From Xanthobacteraceae bacterium (GTDB lineage: Bacteria; Pseudomonadota; Alphaproteobacteria; Rhizobiales; Xanthobacteraceae): 64,000 bases of DNA. The position numbers and the translations under genes are program-made. Below are positions 38,285 through 46,605 of this stretch, piece by piece. Below the pieces are notes generated by a model, which searched no databases, was not told the DNA's origin, and saw only the letters and a program-made list of their open reading frames with translations. The stretch spans positions 1,736,001 through 1,800,000 of the forward strand of contig JAHBZE010000001.1 of NCBI GenBank assembly GCA_019635585.1, given 5' to 3'. Positions within the stretch are counted from its first letter, which is position 1. Each line of letters begins with the position of its first letter.

Positions 38285-38548
38285 TTAGTGCCGGTGATGA
38301 TGGCGGCGATGATGCCAGTGGCGATGCCGGTGCCAGCGGTGCGGCTGGTAGTAGAACGGCTGCACATAATGGTGGCGGCGGAAGCAACGCCAGCGCGACG
38401 ACCAGCGGCGATGATAGCAACGCGCGCTCACGGTGTTGCTCTCGACGGAAGGCGCCTTGAGGCCGGAGACGCCGGCGCTTGCAGGAGTAGCGGATGCCGC
38501 AAGGCCAATGAAGCCAGCCGCCGCTACCGCGAGCAGGAGATTTTTCAT
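38285..38548 (-). CDS. small secreted His/Arg-rich protein
   Basis: An 87-residue protein with a signal peptide (about 1-25, PASAG). The shared block GLKAPSVESNTVSARCYH-RRWSSRWRC follows (two cysteines), then a His/Arg/Trp-rich tail with RHRHWHHRRHHHRH at the C-terminus, which may bind metal. Residues 1-55 are nearly the same as in the 38717 gene. The ATG at 38548 begins the signal peptide. Its terminator follows at once. Confidence 0.75.
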   Translation of the reverse strand: MKNLLLAVAAAGFIGLAASATPASAGVSGLKAPSVESNTVSARCYHRRWSSRWRCFRRHHYVQPFYYQPHRWHRHRHWHHRRHHHRH

Positions 38549-38670
38549 GCTGTCGTTTCTCTCTTTCTTTCCCATCGCACTCGAGAAAGTGCGGCATTTC
38601 TTCTGAACGTCGTGTGAGACCGTCATTCACGCCGGGTTCAACAAAATGGCGGTGACGCGGAATCTCAAAC

Positions 38671-38703
38671 GAAAAGCGGGCGCTTCAAGCGCCCGCTTCA
38701 TTT
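38671..38703 (-). terminator. intrinsic terminator of the 38717 gene
   Basis: Arms 38674-38683 and 38689-38698 (AAGCGGGCGC / GCGCCCGCTT) form the stem, extended by a T-A pair around a TCA loop. The minus strand continues TTC. It lies just past the stop at 38717. Confidence 0.8.
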
Positions 38704-38716
38704 TGCAGGCCGCGGA

Positions 38717-38929
38717 TCACCACCAGTGACGCGAGCGCCAGCGGCGATGCCAGCCGCGCTGACAAACCCAGCGCGAGGACCAGCGCCGGTGCCAGCAGCG
38801 CGCGTCGATCGTGTTGGATTCCACCGAGGGTGCTTTTAGTCCGGCAACGAAACCGGCATTTGCAGGTGTCGCGGTCGCGGCGAGACCGATGGCGCCGGCA
38901 GCTGCGAGCACAAGGGCGATATTTCTCAT
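38717..38929 (-). CDS. small secreted Arg/Trp-rich protein
   Basis: A 70-residue protein, the shortest of the local family. The signal peptide spans about 1-25 (PANAG). The shared block GLKAPSVESNTIDARCWH-RRWSSRWVC carries two cysteines and is followed by a tail RGWHRRWRSRHWW. Nearly half of the mature residues are Arg, Trp or His. Function unknown. It is the first gene of a four-member minus-strand cluster whose members mostly have their own terminators. Confidence 0.72.
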   Translation of the reverse strand: MRNIALVLAAAGAIGLAATATPANAGFVAGLKAPSVESNTIDARCWHRRWSSRWVCQRGWHRRWRSRHWW

Positions 38930-39116
38930 CGATGATTTCCTCCGTTCATTGGTTGAAGAGGGAAATCGTCAGCAACCTATTTCGTTCCTGTCGTGCGTTG
39001 CTTAACCGCAGATAACGTTTCAACCTGAACGATTGTTCAGGCTAGCGTCGGTTCGCTGGGCCGTTTTCTGCGCCACCGTTCCGGCGTTATAAGCGTGCAT
39101 CGCGGCGACCGTTCAA

Positions 39117-39557
39117 ATGACCGAGAAATCTTTCGACGCCGACCACTGGCATTCGCGCGCCGCGCCTTCGCTTGGCGAGTTCGAGCGCATGGCGGCAGCG
39201 GCCTATGGGCGGCTGCCGGAAAATTTTCGTGCACTATGCCGCGACGTAGTGATTCTGGTCGCGGATTTTCCCGACGAGGATGTGCTCAAGGAGATAGAGG
39301 CGGAAAGCCCATTTGATCTGCTCGGGCTGTTTTCCGGCATTGGCTTGCCACAGGATTCGGCGGTCGCCGAAACCGGAAGGCTTCCGAACCACATCTATCT
39401 CTATCGCCGCCCGATTCTGGATTACTGGGCGGAGCATGACGAGACGCTCGGTAGCATCGTCACGCATGTTCTCGTGCACGAGATCGGACATCACTTCGGA
39501 ATGTCGGATGACGACATGGAACGGATCGAGGCGCTTGCCGACGCCGAAGCTCGTTAG
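39117..39557 (+). CDS. metallopeptidase family protein (zincin, PF06262-type)
   Basis: A 146-residue minimal zincin. The zinc motif HEIGHHFGM (HExxH, 121-129) is followed by SDDDMERIEALAD at the C-terminus, as in this family. The N-terminal half (APSLGEFERMAAAAYGRLPENFR) matches the family's first helix. Its start at 39117 (ATG) follows an AT-rich gap. Family members are cytosolic and of unknown substrate. It is preceded by the divergent secreted-protein cluster. Confidence 0.9.
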   Translation: MTEKSFDADHWHSRAAPSLGEFERMAAAAYGRLPENFRALCRDVVILVADFPDEDVLKEIEAESPFDLLGLFSGIGLPQDSAVAETGRLPNHIYLYRRPILDYWAEHDETLGSIVTHVLVHEIGHHFGMSDDDMERIEALADAEAR

Positions 39558-39656
39558 TGCACTGCAACAGCGCTTCGCTGGTTCCACTTAGACCAAAGTG
39601 GTACCCCTCCGCACGTTTGATTCGTATTCACGAGTTGATTCGCAAAGGGGAACGCC

Positions 39657-40163
39657 ATGTCACTCACCACCTTAGCGTGGCTTGCAGTTGCAGCGTATGC
39701 GTTACACATCGTCGAAGAACATATTCTCGGCTGGTACGACTGGGCACGCCGTACCATGAATATTTCGCTCGGTTGGGAGCAATATGTCATTACCGAGGTC
39801 GCAATCCTGATCCTCGGGCTCGTTGCCGCGATGCTTTCGGCCTCGTCGATCGGACCGATGCTGGTGGTCGCGTTCGCGACCTTGCTTCTGATCAACGTGA
39901 TCTTCTTCCATCTTCTGCCGATGCTCGCGAATGGCGGAAGATTTTCGCCGGGCGTGCTTTCCGGCATCGTGCTGTTCCTGCCGCTCGGCTGGCACGTATT
40001 CAAGGCGCAGAACCTGTCGCAGAGCGACCTGGTCTGGGCGGTTGCGATCGGCGTACTCGCCATTCTGTGGCCGATGTTCCTGCTGAAACTTCGGGGCGTT
40101 CCGTACTTCACCGGGGCGCCGCTTCGCGCCGCCGCGAAATCCAAGCCGAAGCGGAAGCGCTAA
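39657..40163 (+). CDS. HXXEE domain-containing membrane protein
   Basis: A 168-residue protein with the motif HIVEE (17-21), which names the HXXEE family, inside the first hydrophobic segment (AYALHIVEEHILGW). A second signature is NVIFFHLLPMLANGGRFSPG. About four or five membrane helices are predicted, followed by a basic C-terminus (KSKPKRKR). Function of the family is unknown. A strong hairpin follows 26 bp after the stop, before leuD. Confidence 0.88.
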   Translation: MSLTTLAWLAVAAYALHIVEEHILGWYDWARRTMNISLGWEQYVITEVAILILGLVAAMLSASSIGPMLVVAFATLLLINVIFFHLLPMLANGGRFSPGVLSGIVLFLPLGWHVFKAQNLSQSDLVWAVAIGVLAILWPMFLLKLRGVPYFTGAPLRAAAKSKPKRKR

Positions 40164-40188
40164 AGCCCTTCAAATAAGGCCGATTTCG

Positions 40189-40218
40189 AGAGCCTCCGGC
40201 GGCGACGCCGGAGGCTCT
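40189..40218 (+). terminator. strong hairpin between HXXEE gene and leuD
   Basis: A perfect 12-13-bp stem (40189-40201 with 40206-40218) around a GCGA loop is followed by TGATC, so the T-tract is short. It may end the HXXEE transcript, or act as a leader structure ahead of leuD (start 40280). No leucine-rich leader peptide is visible. Confidence 0.6.
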
Positions 40219-40279
40219 TGATCGTCATGGGCCCGATGTGGGACAGGAACGGCGCATTTCCCGTCCTCAGGTAGTAGCC

Positions 40280-40885
40280 ATGGAAAAGTTCACGACCCTC
40301 ACCGGCGTCGCCGCGCCCCTCCGGATCATCAATATCGACACCGATATGATCATCCCGAAGCAGTACCTGAAGACGATCCAGCGCACCGGGCTCGGCAAGG
40401 GCCTGTTTTCGGAGATGCGCTACAAGGACGACGGTTCGGACAATCCCGATTTCGTGCTGAACAAGCCGGCCTACAAAAACGCGAAGATTCTCGTCGCCGG
40501 TGACAATTTCGGCTGCGGCTCCTCGCGCGAGCATGCGCCTTGGGCGCTGATGGATTACGGCATCCGCTGCGTGATCTCGACCTCGTTCGCCGACATTTTC
40601 TACAACAACTGTTTCCAGAACGGCTTGCTGCCGATCGTCGTCTCGAAGGGCGATCTGGAGAAATTGTTTGACGACGCTTCACGCGGCGCGAACGCGACGC
40701 TGACGGTCGATCTCGAGAAGCAGGAGATTCGCGGGCCCGACGGCGGTGCGATCAAGTTCGACCTCGATCCGTTCAAGAAGCATTGCATGCTGAACGGCCT
40801 CGACGGCATCGGGCTCACGATGGAGAAGAAATCCTCCATCGATGCGTTCGAGAAGAAAAACGCCGCAGCGCGGCCCTGGGCGTAA
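40280..40885 (+). CDS. leuD: 3-isopropylmalate dehydratase small subunit
   Basis: LeuD, 201 residues, the swivel-domain partner of LeuC. Motifs are [22 protein letters not shown] at the N-terminus and [21 protein letters not shown] (substrate-binding SSRE). The C-terminus has the usual DGIGLTMEK. The ATG at 40280 ([14 protein letters not shown]) is the family start; 40238 is in frame upstream but unsupported. leuB follows 54 bp later. Confidence 0.97.
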   Translation: MEKFTTLTGVAAPLRIINIDTDMIIPKQYLKTIQRTGLGKGLFSEMRYKDDGSDNPDFVLNKPAYKNAKILVAGDNFGCGSSREHAPWALMDYGIRCVISTSFADIFYNNCFQNGLLPIVVSKGDLEKLFDDASRGANATLTVDLEKQEIRGPDGGAIKFDLDPFKKHCMLNGLDGIGLTMEKKSSIDAFEKKNAAARPWA

Positions 40886-40939
40886 AGTCCGGGGCGTCAC
40901 GCCTGCTATTCAACTTCCGATTTCGTAAGCGAGTACATC

Positions 40940-42052
40940 ATGCCGACATATAATCTTCTCCTGCTGCCGGGCGACGGCATCGGTCCCGAAGTCATGGCGC
41001 AGGCCAAGCGCGTCATCGACTGGATGCAGAAGCGTGGGCTTGCCACGTTCAATATCGAGGAAGGTCTTGTCGGCGGCGCGGCGTATGACGCGCATGGCAA
41101 AGCGATCTCCGAAGACGACATGAAGAAAGCGATGGCCGCCGACGCCGTGATCTTCGGCGCGGTCGGCGGACCGAAGTGGGACAAGGTGCCCTACGACGTG
41201 CGGCCGGAAGCGGGCCTGCTTCGTTTGCGTAAAGACCTCGCGCTGTTCGCGAACCTGCGCCCCGCGATCTGCTACCCGGCGCTCGCGGATGCTTCCTCGC
41301 TGAAACGCGAACTGGTCGAGAACCTCGACATCGTGATCGTGCGCGAACTCACCGGCGGCGTCTATTTCGGCGAGCCGAAGACGATCACGGATCTCGGCAA
41401 CGGGCAGAAGCGCGCGATCGATACGCAGGTTTACGACACCTACGAAATCGAGCGCATCGCACGCGTCGCCTTCGATCTCGCGAAGGCGCGCAAGAACAAG
41501 GTAACGTCGTCCGAGAAGCGCAACGTGATGAAATCGGGCGTGCTCTGGCACGAAGTCGTCACCCAAGTGCACGATCGCGAATACAAGGATGTCGAACTCG
41601 AGCATCAGCTCGCGGACGCGCTCGGCATGCAGCTCGTGCGCAACCCGAAGCAGTTCGACGTGATCGTCACCGACAACCTATTTGGTGACATGCTCTCCGA
41701 CGTTGCGGCGATGCTCACGGGTTCGCTCGGTATGCTGCCTTCGGCTTCTCTCGGCGAAGTGGATTCCAAGACCAAGAAGCGCCGCGCGCTCTACGAGCCG
41801 GTGCACGGCTCCGCACCCGACATCGCCGGCCGCGGCATGGCGAACCCGATCGCGATGATCGGCTCGCTCGGCATGGCGCTGCGTTACTCTTTCGGCATGG
41901 GCAAAGTCGCGGACCAGATCGAGGAAGCGATTTCGAACGTGTTGGCCGCCGGTCATCGCACCGCCGACATTCGTGGGAATGCCACCAAGATCGTATCCAC
42001 GCAGGACATGGGCGATGCGATCCTCGCCGAGCTCGACAAGCTTGCCGCTTAA
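40940..42052 (+). CDS. leuB: 3-isopropylmalate dehydrogenase
   Basis: LeuB, 370 residues. It oxidises and decarboxylates 3-isopropylmalate with NAD+ to 2-oxoisocaproate. The N-terminus LLLPGDGIGPEVMAQAKRV, the RELTGGVYFGEPK loop, the catalytic Tyr-Lys region and the dinucleotide-binding signature NLFGDMLSDVAAMLTGSLGMLPSASLG are visible, as is EPVHGSAPDIAGRGMANP. It ends at a strong terminator. Confidence 0.97.
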   Translation: MPTYNLLLLPGDGIGPEVMAQAKRVIDWMQKRGLATFNIEEGLVGGAAYDAHGKAISEDDMKKAMAADAVIFGAVGGPKWDKVPYDVRPEAGLLRLRKDLALFANLRPAICYPALADASSLKRELVENLDIVIVRELTGGVYFGEPKTITDLGNGQKRAIDTQVYDTYEIERIARVAFDLAKARKNKVTSSEKRNVMKSGVLWHEVVTQVHDREYKDVELEHQLADALGMQLVRNPKQFDVIVTDNLFGDMLSDVAAMLTGSLGMLPSASLGEVDSKTKKRRALYEPVHGSAPDIAGRGMANPIAMIGSLGMALRYSFGMGKVADQIEEAISNVLAAGHRTADIRGNATKIVSTQDMGDAILAELDKLAA

Positions 42053-42073
42053 TTTCGCGCGAGCATGAAAAAC

Positions 42074-42107
42074 AAAAACGCCGGGCAAAAAGCCCGGCGT
42101 TTTTTTT
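42074..42107. terminator. intrinsic terminator of leuB (bidirectional)
   Basis: A 10-bp stem (AACGCCGGGC 42077-42086 with GCCCGGCGTT 42092-42101) is followed by TTTTTT on the plus strand and by TTTG on the minus strand. It can also serve the convergent 42130 gene. Confidence 0.93.
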
Positions 42108-42129
42108 AAATTTCGGATTCGCCTGATGC

Positions 42130-42411
42130 TTAGCGGAAGTAGGGCAGCTCGAACTGCATCGGCAGCGGCCAGCGCGACATGCCGGTTTGGTCCGCGCCAT
42201 AGGTCGGGAACAACGCCTCGCGGGTATAGATGTGCGAGTGATAGTTCTTCGAGCCGGGCGTGACTTCGGTGCCGGCATCGAGATAGCTCCGGTGCTTCTT
42301 GATATAAACGCGCGGACGCTGATCGCGGCGCGACTGGGCGTCGGCCTCATAGGCGGTCGCGGCCAGGATCGAAAACCCGGCCAGAAGGGCGATAAACGGC
42401 GCGAAACGCAT
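42130..42411 (-). CDS. small secreted protein, unknown function
   Basis: A 93-residue protein with a signal peptide (about 1-25, EADAQ-S). The mature part contains RPRVYIKKHRSYLDAGTEV and PGSKNYHSHIYTREALFPTYG, ending MQFELPYFR. I believe it matches a conserved Rhizobiales hypothetical, but cannot name a family. The ATG at 42411 (MRFAPFIALLAG) gives a standard signal peptide; 42426 adds five residues. It sits alone between leuB and the sulfite-oxidase-like gene. Confidence 0.7.
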   Translation of the reverse strand: MRFAPFIALLAGFSILAATAYEADAQSRRDQRPRVYIKKHRSYLDAGTEVTPGSKNYHSHIYTREALFPTYGADQTGMSRWPLPMQFELPYFR

Positions 42412-42584
42412 GGCTTTCTCCAGCAACCCTTGATTTCAGATAACCTTTTAGCCCGGAACAGGTTTCCGGGCCTAGTGGCCGAAAGCCACACAGGTTCGCG
42501 GATTGAGCGGCAGCTGGCCAGCCTCTAGGTAGGCTGGGAAAGACGCGAAGTAGCAGCCGGATTCGCAGTCAGCGGCGGGGTTCC

Positions 42585-43715
42585 GTGAAGGATCAGAACG
42601 CGAAAGACGTATTATCAGGCAGAGCGCGCGACCCCGCGCTCAACGGCAAGGACCCGCGTGTCTTCGTAATCGGGGAACAGCCGTTGGTTGCCGAAACGCG
42701 GCCGGACGCGCTCGACGATGACACCACGCCGACGGACAAGTTTTTTATCCGCAACAACGGCAAGATCGCGCCGCCCACGGAGGATCCGGAGCGCTGGACG
42801 CTTTCGATCGACGGTGAGGTGAATAACGCGCTCGCGCTGACACTCGGCGAGATCAGGCAAAAGTTCGCGCATGTCACGCAACGCATGATGCTCGAATGCG
42901 GCGGCAACGGCCGCGCATATTTCTCACCGGAAACCGAAGGCGTGCAGTGGCATCATGGCGGCGCGGGCTGCGCGGAATGGACCGGCGTCCGGTTGCGCGA
43001 CGTGCTGCTCGCGGCCGGATTGAAGGAGACCGCGCGCTATACCGGGCATTTCGGAAGCGATCCGGCGCTCGACGCGCAACATCCTTCGCCGCCGATTTCG
43101 CGCGGCATTCCCATCGCGAAGGCGATGGACGAGAACACGCTGCTCGTCTTCGCGATGAACGGCAAAGATTTACTTCCCGTGCACGGCCTTCCGCTGCGGC
43201 TCGTGGTGCCCGGCTGGACCGGCTCGGTTTCGCACAAATGGCTGACGCGGATTTTGATCCGCAAGGATCGTCACGACGGTACGTTGATGGACCCGTGGCA
43301 CTACCGCGTGCCTGTGCGCGTGATGAGCTACGGCGACAAATTCGATCCGACGAAGTTCGTCGATCTCGAAAGCATGCCGGTGCGCTCGATCATTACTTCG
43401 CCGGCTGACGGAGCGCGCGTGGGCGCGAATTTTACGCTTCGCGGGGCGGCCTGGGCGGGAGATCGATCCGTGCGGCAGGTCGAGATCTCAACGGATAAAG
43501 GCGCGAACTGGCGGAAGGCTGCACTTAGCGCACCGAAAAATCGTTACGATTGGACGCGCTTTACGGCGCAAGTGACGCTTCGCCCTGGCATGCATGAACT
43601 CTGGTCGCGGGCGACCGACAGTGAAAACAACGCGCAGCCGGAAGAAGCGCTGGGGTGGAATCCGCAAGGCTACTGCGCGAATCCGGTTCACAAAATCAAG
43701 GTGACGGTCAGCTAG
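42585..43715 (+). CDS. sulfite oxidase-like molybdopterin-dependent oxidoreductase
   Basis: A 376-residue protein of the sulfite oxidase family. The Mo-cofactor domain shows the cysteine ligand motif MLECGGNGRAYF, the VPGWTGSVSHKWLTRI motif and a TPTDKFFIRNNG start. The C-terminal dimerisation domain begins at RSIITSPADGARVGANFTLRG, with VEISTDKGANWRKA and GMHELWSRATDSENNAQPEE. No heme domain and no Tat or Sec signal peptide are visible at the GTG start (42585), so either the protein is cytosolic or the start is mis-set. Sulfite is the likely but unproven substrate. Confidence 0.85.
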   Translation: MKDQNAKDVLSGRARDPALNGKDPRVFVIGEQPLVAETRPDALDDDTTPTDKFFIRNNGKIAPPTEDPERWTLSIDGEVNNALALTLGEIRQKFAHVTQRMMLECGGNGRAYFSPETEGVQWHHGGAGCAEWTGVRLRDVLLAAGLKETARYTGHFGSDPALDAQHPSPPISRGIPIAKAMDENTLLVFAMNGKDLLPVHGLPLRLVVPGWTGSVSHKWLTRILIRKDRHDGTLMDPWHYRVPVRVMSYGDKFDPTKFVDLESMPVRSIITSPADGARVGANFTLRGAAWAGDRSVRQVEISTDKGANWRKAALSAPKNRYDWTRFTAQVTLRPGMHELWSRATDSENNAQPEEALGWNPQGYCANPVHKIKVTVS

Positions 43716-43726
43716 TGGTTCGGCGT

Positions 43727-44617
43727 TCAACGCGCGCTGAATTTCCCGCGCAGCACAGGGCCGGTTTTCGCGTCGAGCCAGTCGGGCGCGGTGGCGCGCG
43801 GCGCGTTACCGAGGAGCGTGTTGCGCGCGTCGCAGAAGCTGCGGTTCAGTTCGGCTTTCGCGAAGAAGTCGATCAGCTTTTCGTCGCGGCCCGAAGTCAC
43901 AAGCGAGAGCCGGTCCAGTAGGCAGGCGAGTTGGCCGACGGCCACGATCTCTTCGCCCGGATTGCAGTACCAGATGACGAGGCCGAGACCGGGCGCGTCG
44001 AACTTGCCGCTGGCTGCGAGACAATTGCGCGCGCTGTTCGCGGTCCTGAGCTGCATGTCGATGGTCGTCAGGCCGCCAAACTTGGTCACGACTTCGCCGG
44101 CCGGGCCTTTCAATTCCGCATCGATGCGGGCGTCGAGCGCTTCTGCCGCGACTGCTTCAATCGGGTCGATCGACACGGGGCCTTCGCTGCCGGGCCGGTA
44201 AATCGAAACCCGCACGAAAGGCACGGCGGCGTCGGCCGCTGCGCCGAAGGTAATGATGTCCTTGCGGCCCTGCCCGGTGCGGTGGCGGCGCGTCAGATGG
44301 TTCTGCTCAATTCCGGCGAGCAGCGGTGAGACAAGGTCGAAGGCGCCGTTCGTGCGCGGAATTTCCAGCCAGGCGGAACGCGGCTGCGGCTCATCGGAGG
44401 CGGACGATTTTGCGGGAGATGGGCTCACCAGATCCATCGCGATGATGGCGAGGAGCGTGGCAGCAGAGACGGCCGCGAGCGCGCGCGAGAACGTCAGGCG
44501 CTTGCGCGGGGAGATCGCCGGAATCTTCGGCGCCGGTGCGGGTTCGGGCTTCCGGAATACGGAAAGCGGTTCTTGCGGCTGCACTTTTAGGCTTCCCTGA
44601 AGGCTTAACTGCCCCAT
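43727..44617 (-). CDS. single-pass membrane protein, unknown function
   Basis: A 296-residue protein: a Pro-rich cytosolic N-terminus (about 1-45), one hydrophobic segment (AALAAVSAATLLAIIAMDLV region, about 50-70) and a large periplasmic domain. The domain holds three cysteines (NCLAAS, IWYCNPGE, ACLLDRL) and a RTNGAFDLVSPLL start. No known domain is recognised; similar proteins exist in Bradyrhizobium relatives, as I recall. The ATG at 44617 gives the clean N-terminus MGQLSLQG; the upstream extension to 44719 overlaps the asd start. Confidence 0.7.
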   Translation of the reverse strand: MGQLSLQGSLKVQPQEPLSVFRKPEPAPAPKIPAISPRKRLTFSRALAAVSAATLLAIIAMDLVSPSPAKSSASDEPQPRSAWLEIPRTNGAFDLVSPLLAGIEQNHLTRRHRTGQGRKDIITFGAAADAAVPFVRVSIYRPGSEGPVSIDPIEAVAAEALDARIDAELKGPAGEVVTKFGGLTTIDMQLRTANSARNCLAASGKFDAPGLGLVIWYCNPGEEIVAVGQLACLLDRLSLVTSGRDEKLIDFFAKAELNRSFCDARNTLLGNAPRATAPDWLDAKTGPVLRGKFSAR

Positions 44618-44718
44618 GTTTTCCGAGGCTTGGCGTTGCCATTCTTCTCGCGTAGAAACCGCCGCATTCCGGTTAAAAGCGTGGAGCGGAGCGGCGGTTT
44701 CCGCCGCCAGAGTGAACA

Positions 44719-45753
44719 ATGGGTTACAAGGTTGCCGTAGTTGGCGCGACGGGGAACGTCGGCCGCGAAATGCTCAATATCCTCGCCGAGCGCGGGTTCC
44801 CGGCGGACGAAGTGGTGGCGCTCGCGTCGCGCCGCTCGCTCGGCGTCGAGGTCTCGTACGGCGACCGCGTGCTCAAATGCAAAGCGCTCGAAAACTACGA
44901 CTTCTCGGACACTGATTTCTGCCTGATGTCGGCGGGTTCTTCGGTTTCGAAGGAATGGTCGCCGAAGATCGGCAAGCAGGGCTGCGTCGTGATCGATAAC
45001 TCGTCGTGCTGGCGCTACGACGACGAGGTGCCGCTGATCGTGCCGGAAGTGAACGCCGACGCCGTTACCGGCTACACGAAGAAGAACATCATCGCGAACC
45101 CGAACTGTTCGACCGCGCAGCTCGTGGTCGCGCTGAAGCCCTTGCACGACGCCGCGAAGATCAAGCGCGTCGTGGTCTCGACCTATCAATCGGTGTCGGG
45201 CGCGGGCAAGGACGCGATGGACGAACTCTTCAACCAGACCAAGGCGATCTATGTGAACGACTCGGTCGAGCCGGAGAAGTTCACCAAGCGCATCGCCTTC
45301 AACGTCATTCCGCACATCGACGTGTTCCGCGAGGACGGCTACACGAAGGAAGAGTGGAAGATGGATGCCGAGACGAAGAAGATTCTCGATCCGAAGATTG
45401 CGCTGACTGCGACCTGCGTGCGCGTGCCGGTGTTCGTCGGCCACTCGGAGGCGGTGAACGTCGAGTTCGAGCAGCCGCTCTCGGCCGATCAGGCGCGCGA
45501 CATCCTTCGCGAAGCGCCGGGTATTCTCGTCATCGACAAGCGCGAGAATGGCGGCTACGTGACGCCGTTCGAAGCGACCGGCGAAGACGCGACCTACATT
45601 TCGCGAATCCGCGAAGATCACACGGTCAAGAACGGCCTGAACTTCTGGTGTGTGTCCGACAACCTGCGCAAGGGTGCGGCCCTGAACGCGATCCAGATCG
45701 CGGAAGTGCTGGTCAACCGCAAGCTGGTGCAGCCGAAGAAGAAGGCGGCATAA
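44719..45753 (+). CDS. asd: aspartate-semialdehyde dehydrogenase
   Basis: Asd, 344 residues. It reduces aspartyl-phosphate to aspartate semialdehyde with NADPH, on the route to lysine, DAP, threonine and methionine. The Rossmann motif VVGATGNVGREMLNIL is at the N-terminus. The catalytic Cys is in NPNCSTAQLVVALKP (about 130). STYQSVSGAGKDAMDEL and RVPVFVGHSEAVNVEF are family blocks. It is followed by a terminator shared with carbonic anhydrase. Confidence 0.97.
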   Translation: MGYKVAVVGATGNVGREMLNILAERGFPADEVVALASRRSLGVEVSYGDRVLKCKALENYDFSDTDFCLMSAGSSVSKEWSPKIGKQGCVVIDNSSCWRYDDEVPLIVPEVNADAVTGYTKKNIIANPNCSTAQLVVALKPLHDAAKIKRVVVSTYQSVSGAGKDAMDELFNQTKAIYVNDSVEPEKFTKRIAFNVIPHIDVFREDGYTKEEWKMDAETKKILDPKIALTATCVRVPVFVGHSEAVNVEFEQPLSADQARDILREAPGILVIDKRENGGYVTPFEATGEDATYISRIREDHTVKNGLNFWCVSDNLRKGAALNAIQIAEVLVNRKLVQPKKKAA

Positions 45754-45774
45754 GTTTCGCCGGAAATCGAAATG

Positions 45775-45804
45775 AAAATGGCCGGGGAGACCCGGCCATT
45801 TTTC
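45775..45804. terminator. bidirectional terminator, asd and carbonic anhydrase
   Basis: An 11-bp perfect stem (AAATGGCCGGG 45776-45786 with CCCGGCCATTT 45791-45801) and a GAGA loop. TT follows on the plus strand; the minus strand continues TTCATTT. Confidence 0.92.
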
Positions 45805-45809
45805 TGTCT

Positions 45810-46484
45810 CTAGAACCTCGGTGCCGCCGTTGCGGCCGCGTGTTCGGCCTTTGCAACCGGCAGGAAGTCTTTGGCTTGCTCGTCATAAACAAGAAGGTCG
45901 CCGTCCGCGACGCCGAAATAGGCTCCATGGAGTTTCAGCTTGCCCTTGCCGACGAGAATGTTGACGCAAGGGAAAGTCATCAGATTTCTGATCGTAAGAA
46001 GGACGGAAGCCTTTTCCAAGCGCGTCAGGTAATCGCGCTCGCTCTCATTGTGCGCGCGGCGCGGCATGCTCGCGACCGCGGGCTCGATCAGTTTCATCCA
46101 GTTGCCGATGAAATCGCCTGGGGAAAGCGGTTCGATATGGTTCGCGTGCGCGGCGATGCCGCCGCATTGCGCGTGGCCGAGCACGACGATGTGCTTCACG
46201 CGCAGCGCCTGTACCGCAAATTCGAGCGAGGCCGAGACTGCGCGGGTCGCGCCGTCCGGTGAATAAGGCGGCACAAGATTCGCGACATTGCGCGCGACGA
46301 ACAACTCGCCGGGCGCCGCGTCAAAGATAACTTCGGGAGATACGCGGCTGTCGCAGCACCCGATCACCATGACTTCCGGCTTCTGGCCGCGGGTAGCAAG
46401 TTCCCTGAAACGCGCCTGCTCGTCCGGCAGATGGTGTGTGAGAAAGTTACGATAACCTTCGGTCAAACGTTCGGGAAAATCCAT
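45810..46484 (-). CDS. beta-carbonic anhydrase
   Basis: A 224-residue beta-class carbonic anhydrase interconverting CO2 and bicarbonate. Zinc ligands are Cys44 (CCDSR motif, with Asp and Arg), His104 and Cys107 (LGHAQCGG). The N-terminus PERLTEGYRNFLTHHLPDEQARFRELA is typical. The ATG at 46484 is the family start; the frame extends upstream to 46619, overlapping the lyase gene's leader. Divergent from the CoA-ester lyase gene. Confidence 0.93.
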   Translation of the reverse strand: MDFPERLTEGYRNFLTHHLPDEQARFRELATRGQKPEVMVIGCCDSRVSPEVIFDAAPGELFVARNVANLVPPYSPDGATRAVSASLEFAVQALRVKHIVVLGHAQCGGIAAHANHIEPLSPGDFIGNWMKLIEPAVASMPRRAHNESERDYLTRLEKASVLLTIRNLMTFPCVNILVGKGKLKLHGAYFGVADGDLLVYDEQAKDFLPVAKAEHAAATAAPRF

Positions 46485-46605
46485 CGGGCGCGCTCCTTGG
46501 CGGCAATTTGCTACGAAAGAAAGCACTTGCGCCCTCACGTCAAGGGCTTGGCATGTAAGATGCAGCGGCTTACGAGATTGGGCTGTCACTTGGGGGTTTC
46601 TGTTT

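Noticed and set aside
40189-40279. Leucine attenuator ahead of leuD
   Set aside because: A strong hairpin exists but no leader peptide with leucine codons and no alternative antiterminator is visible.
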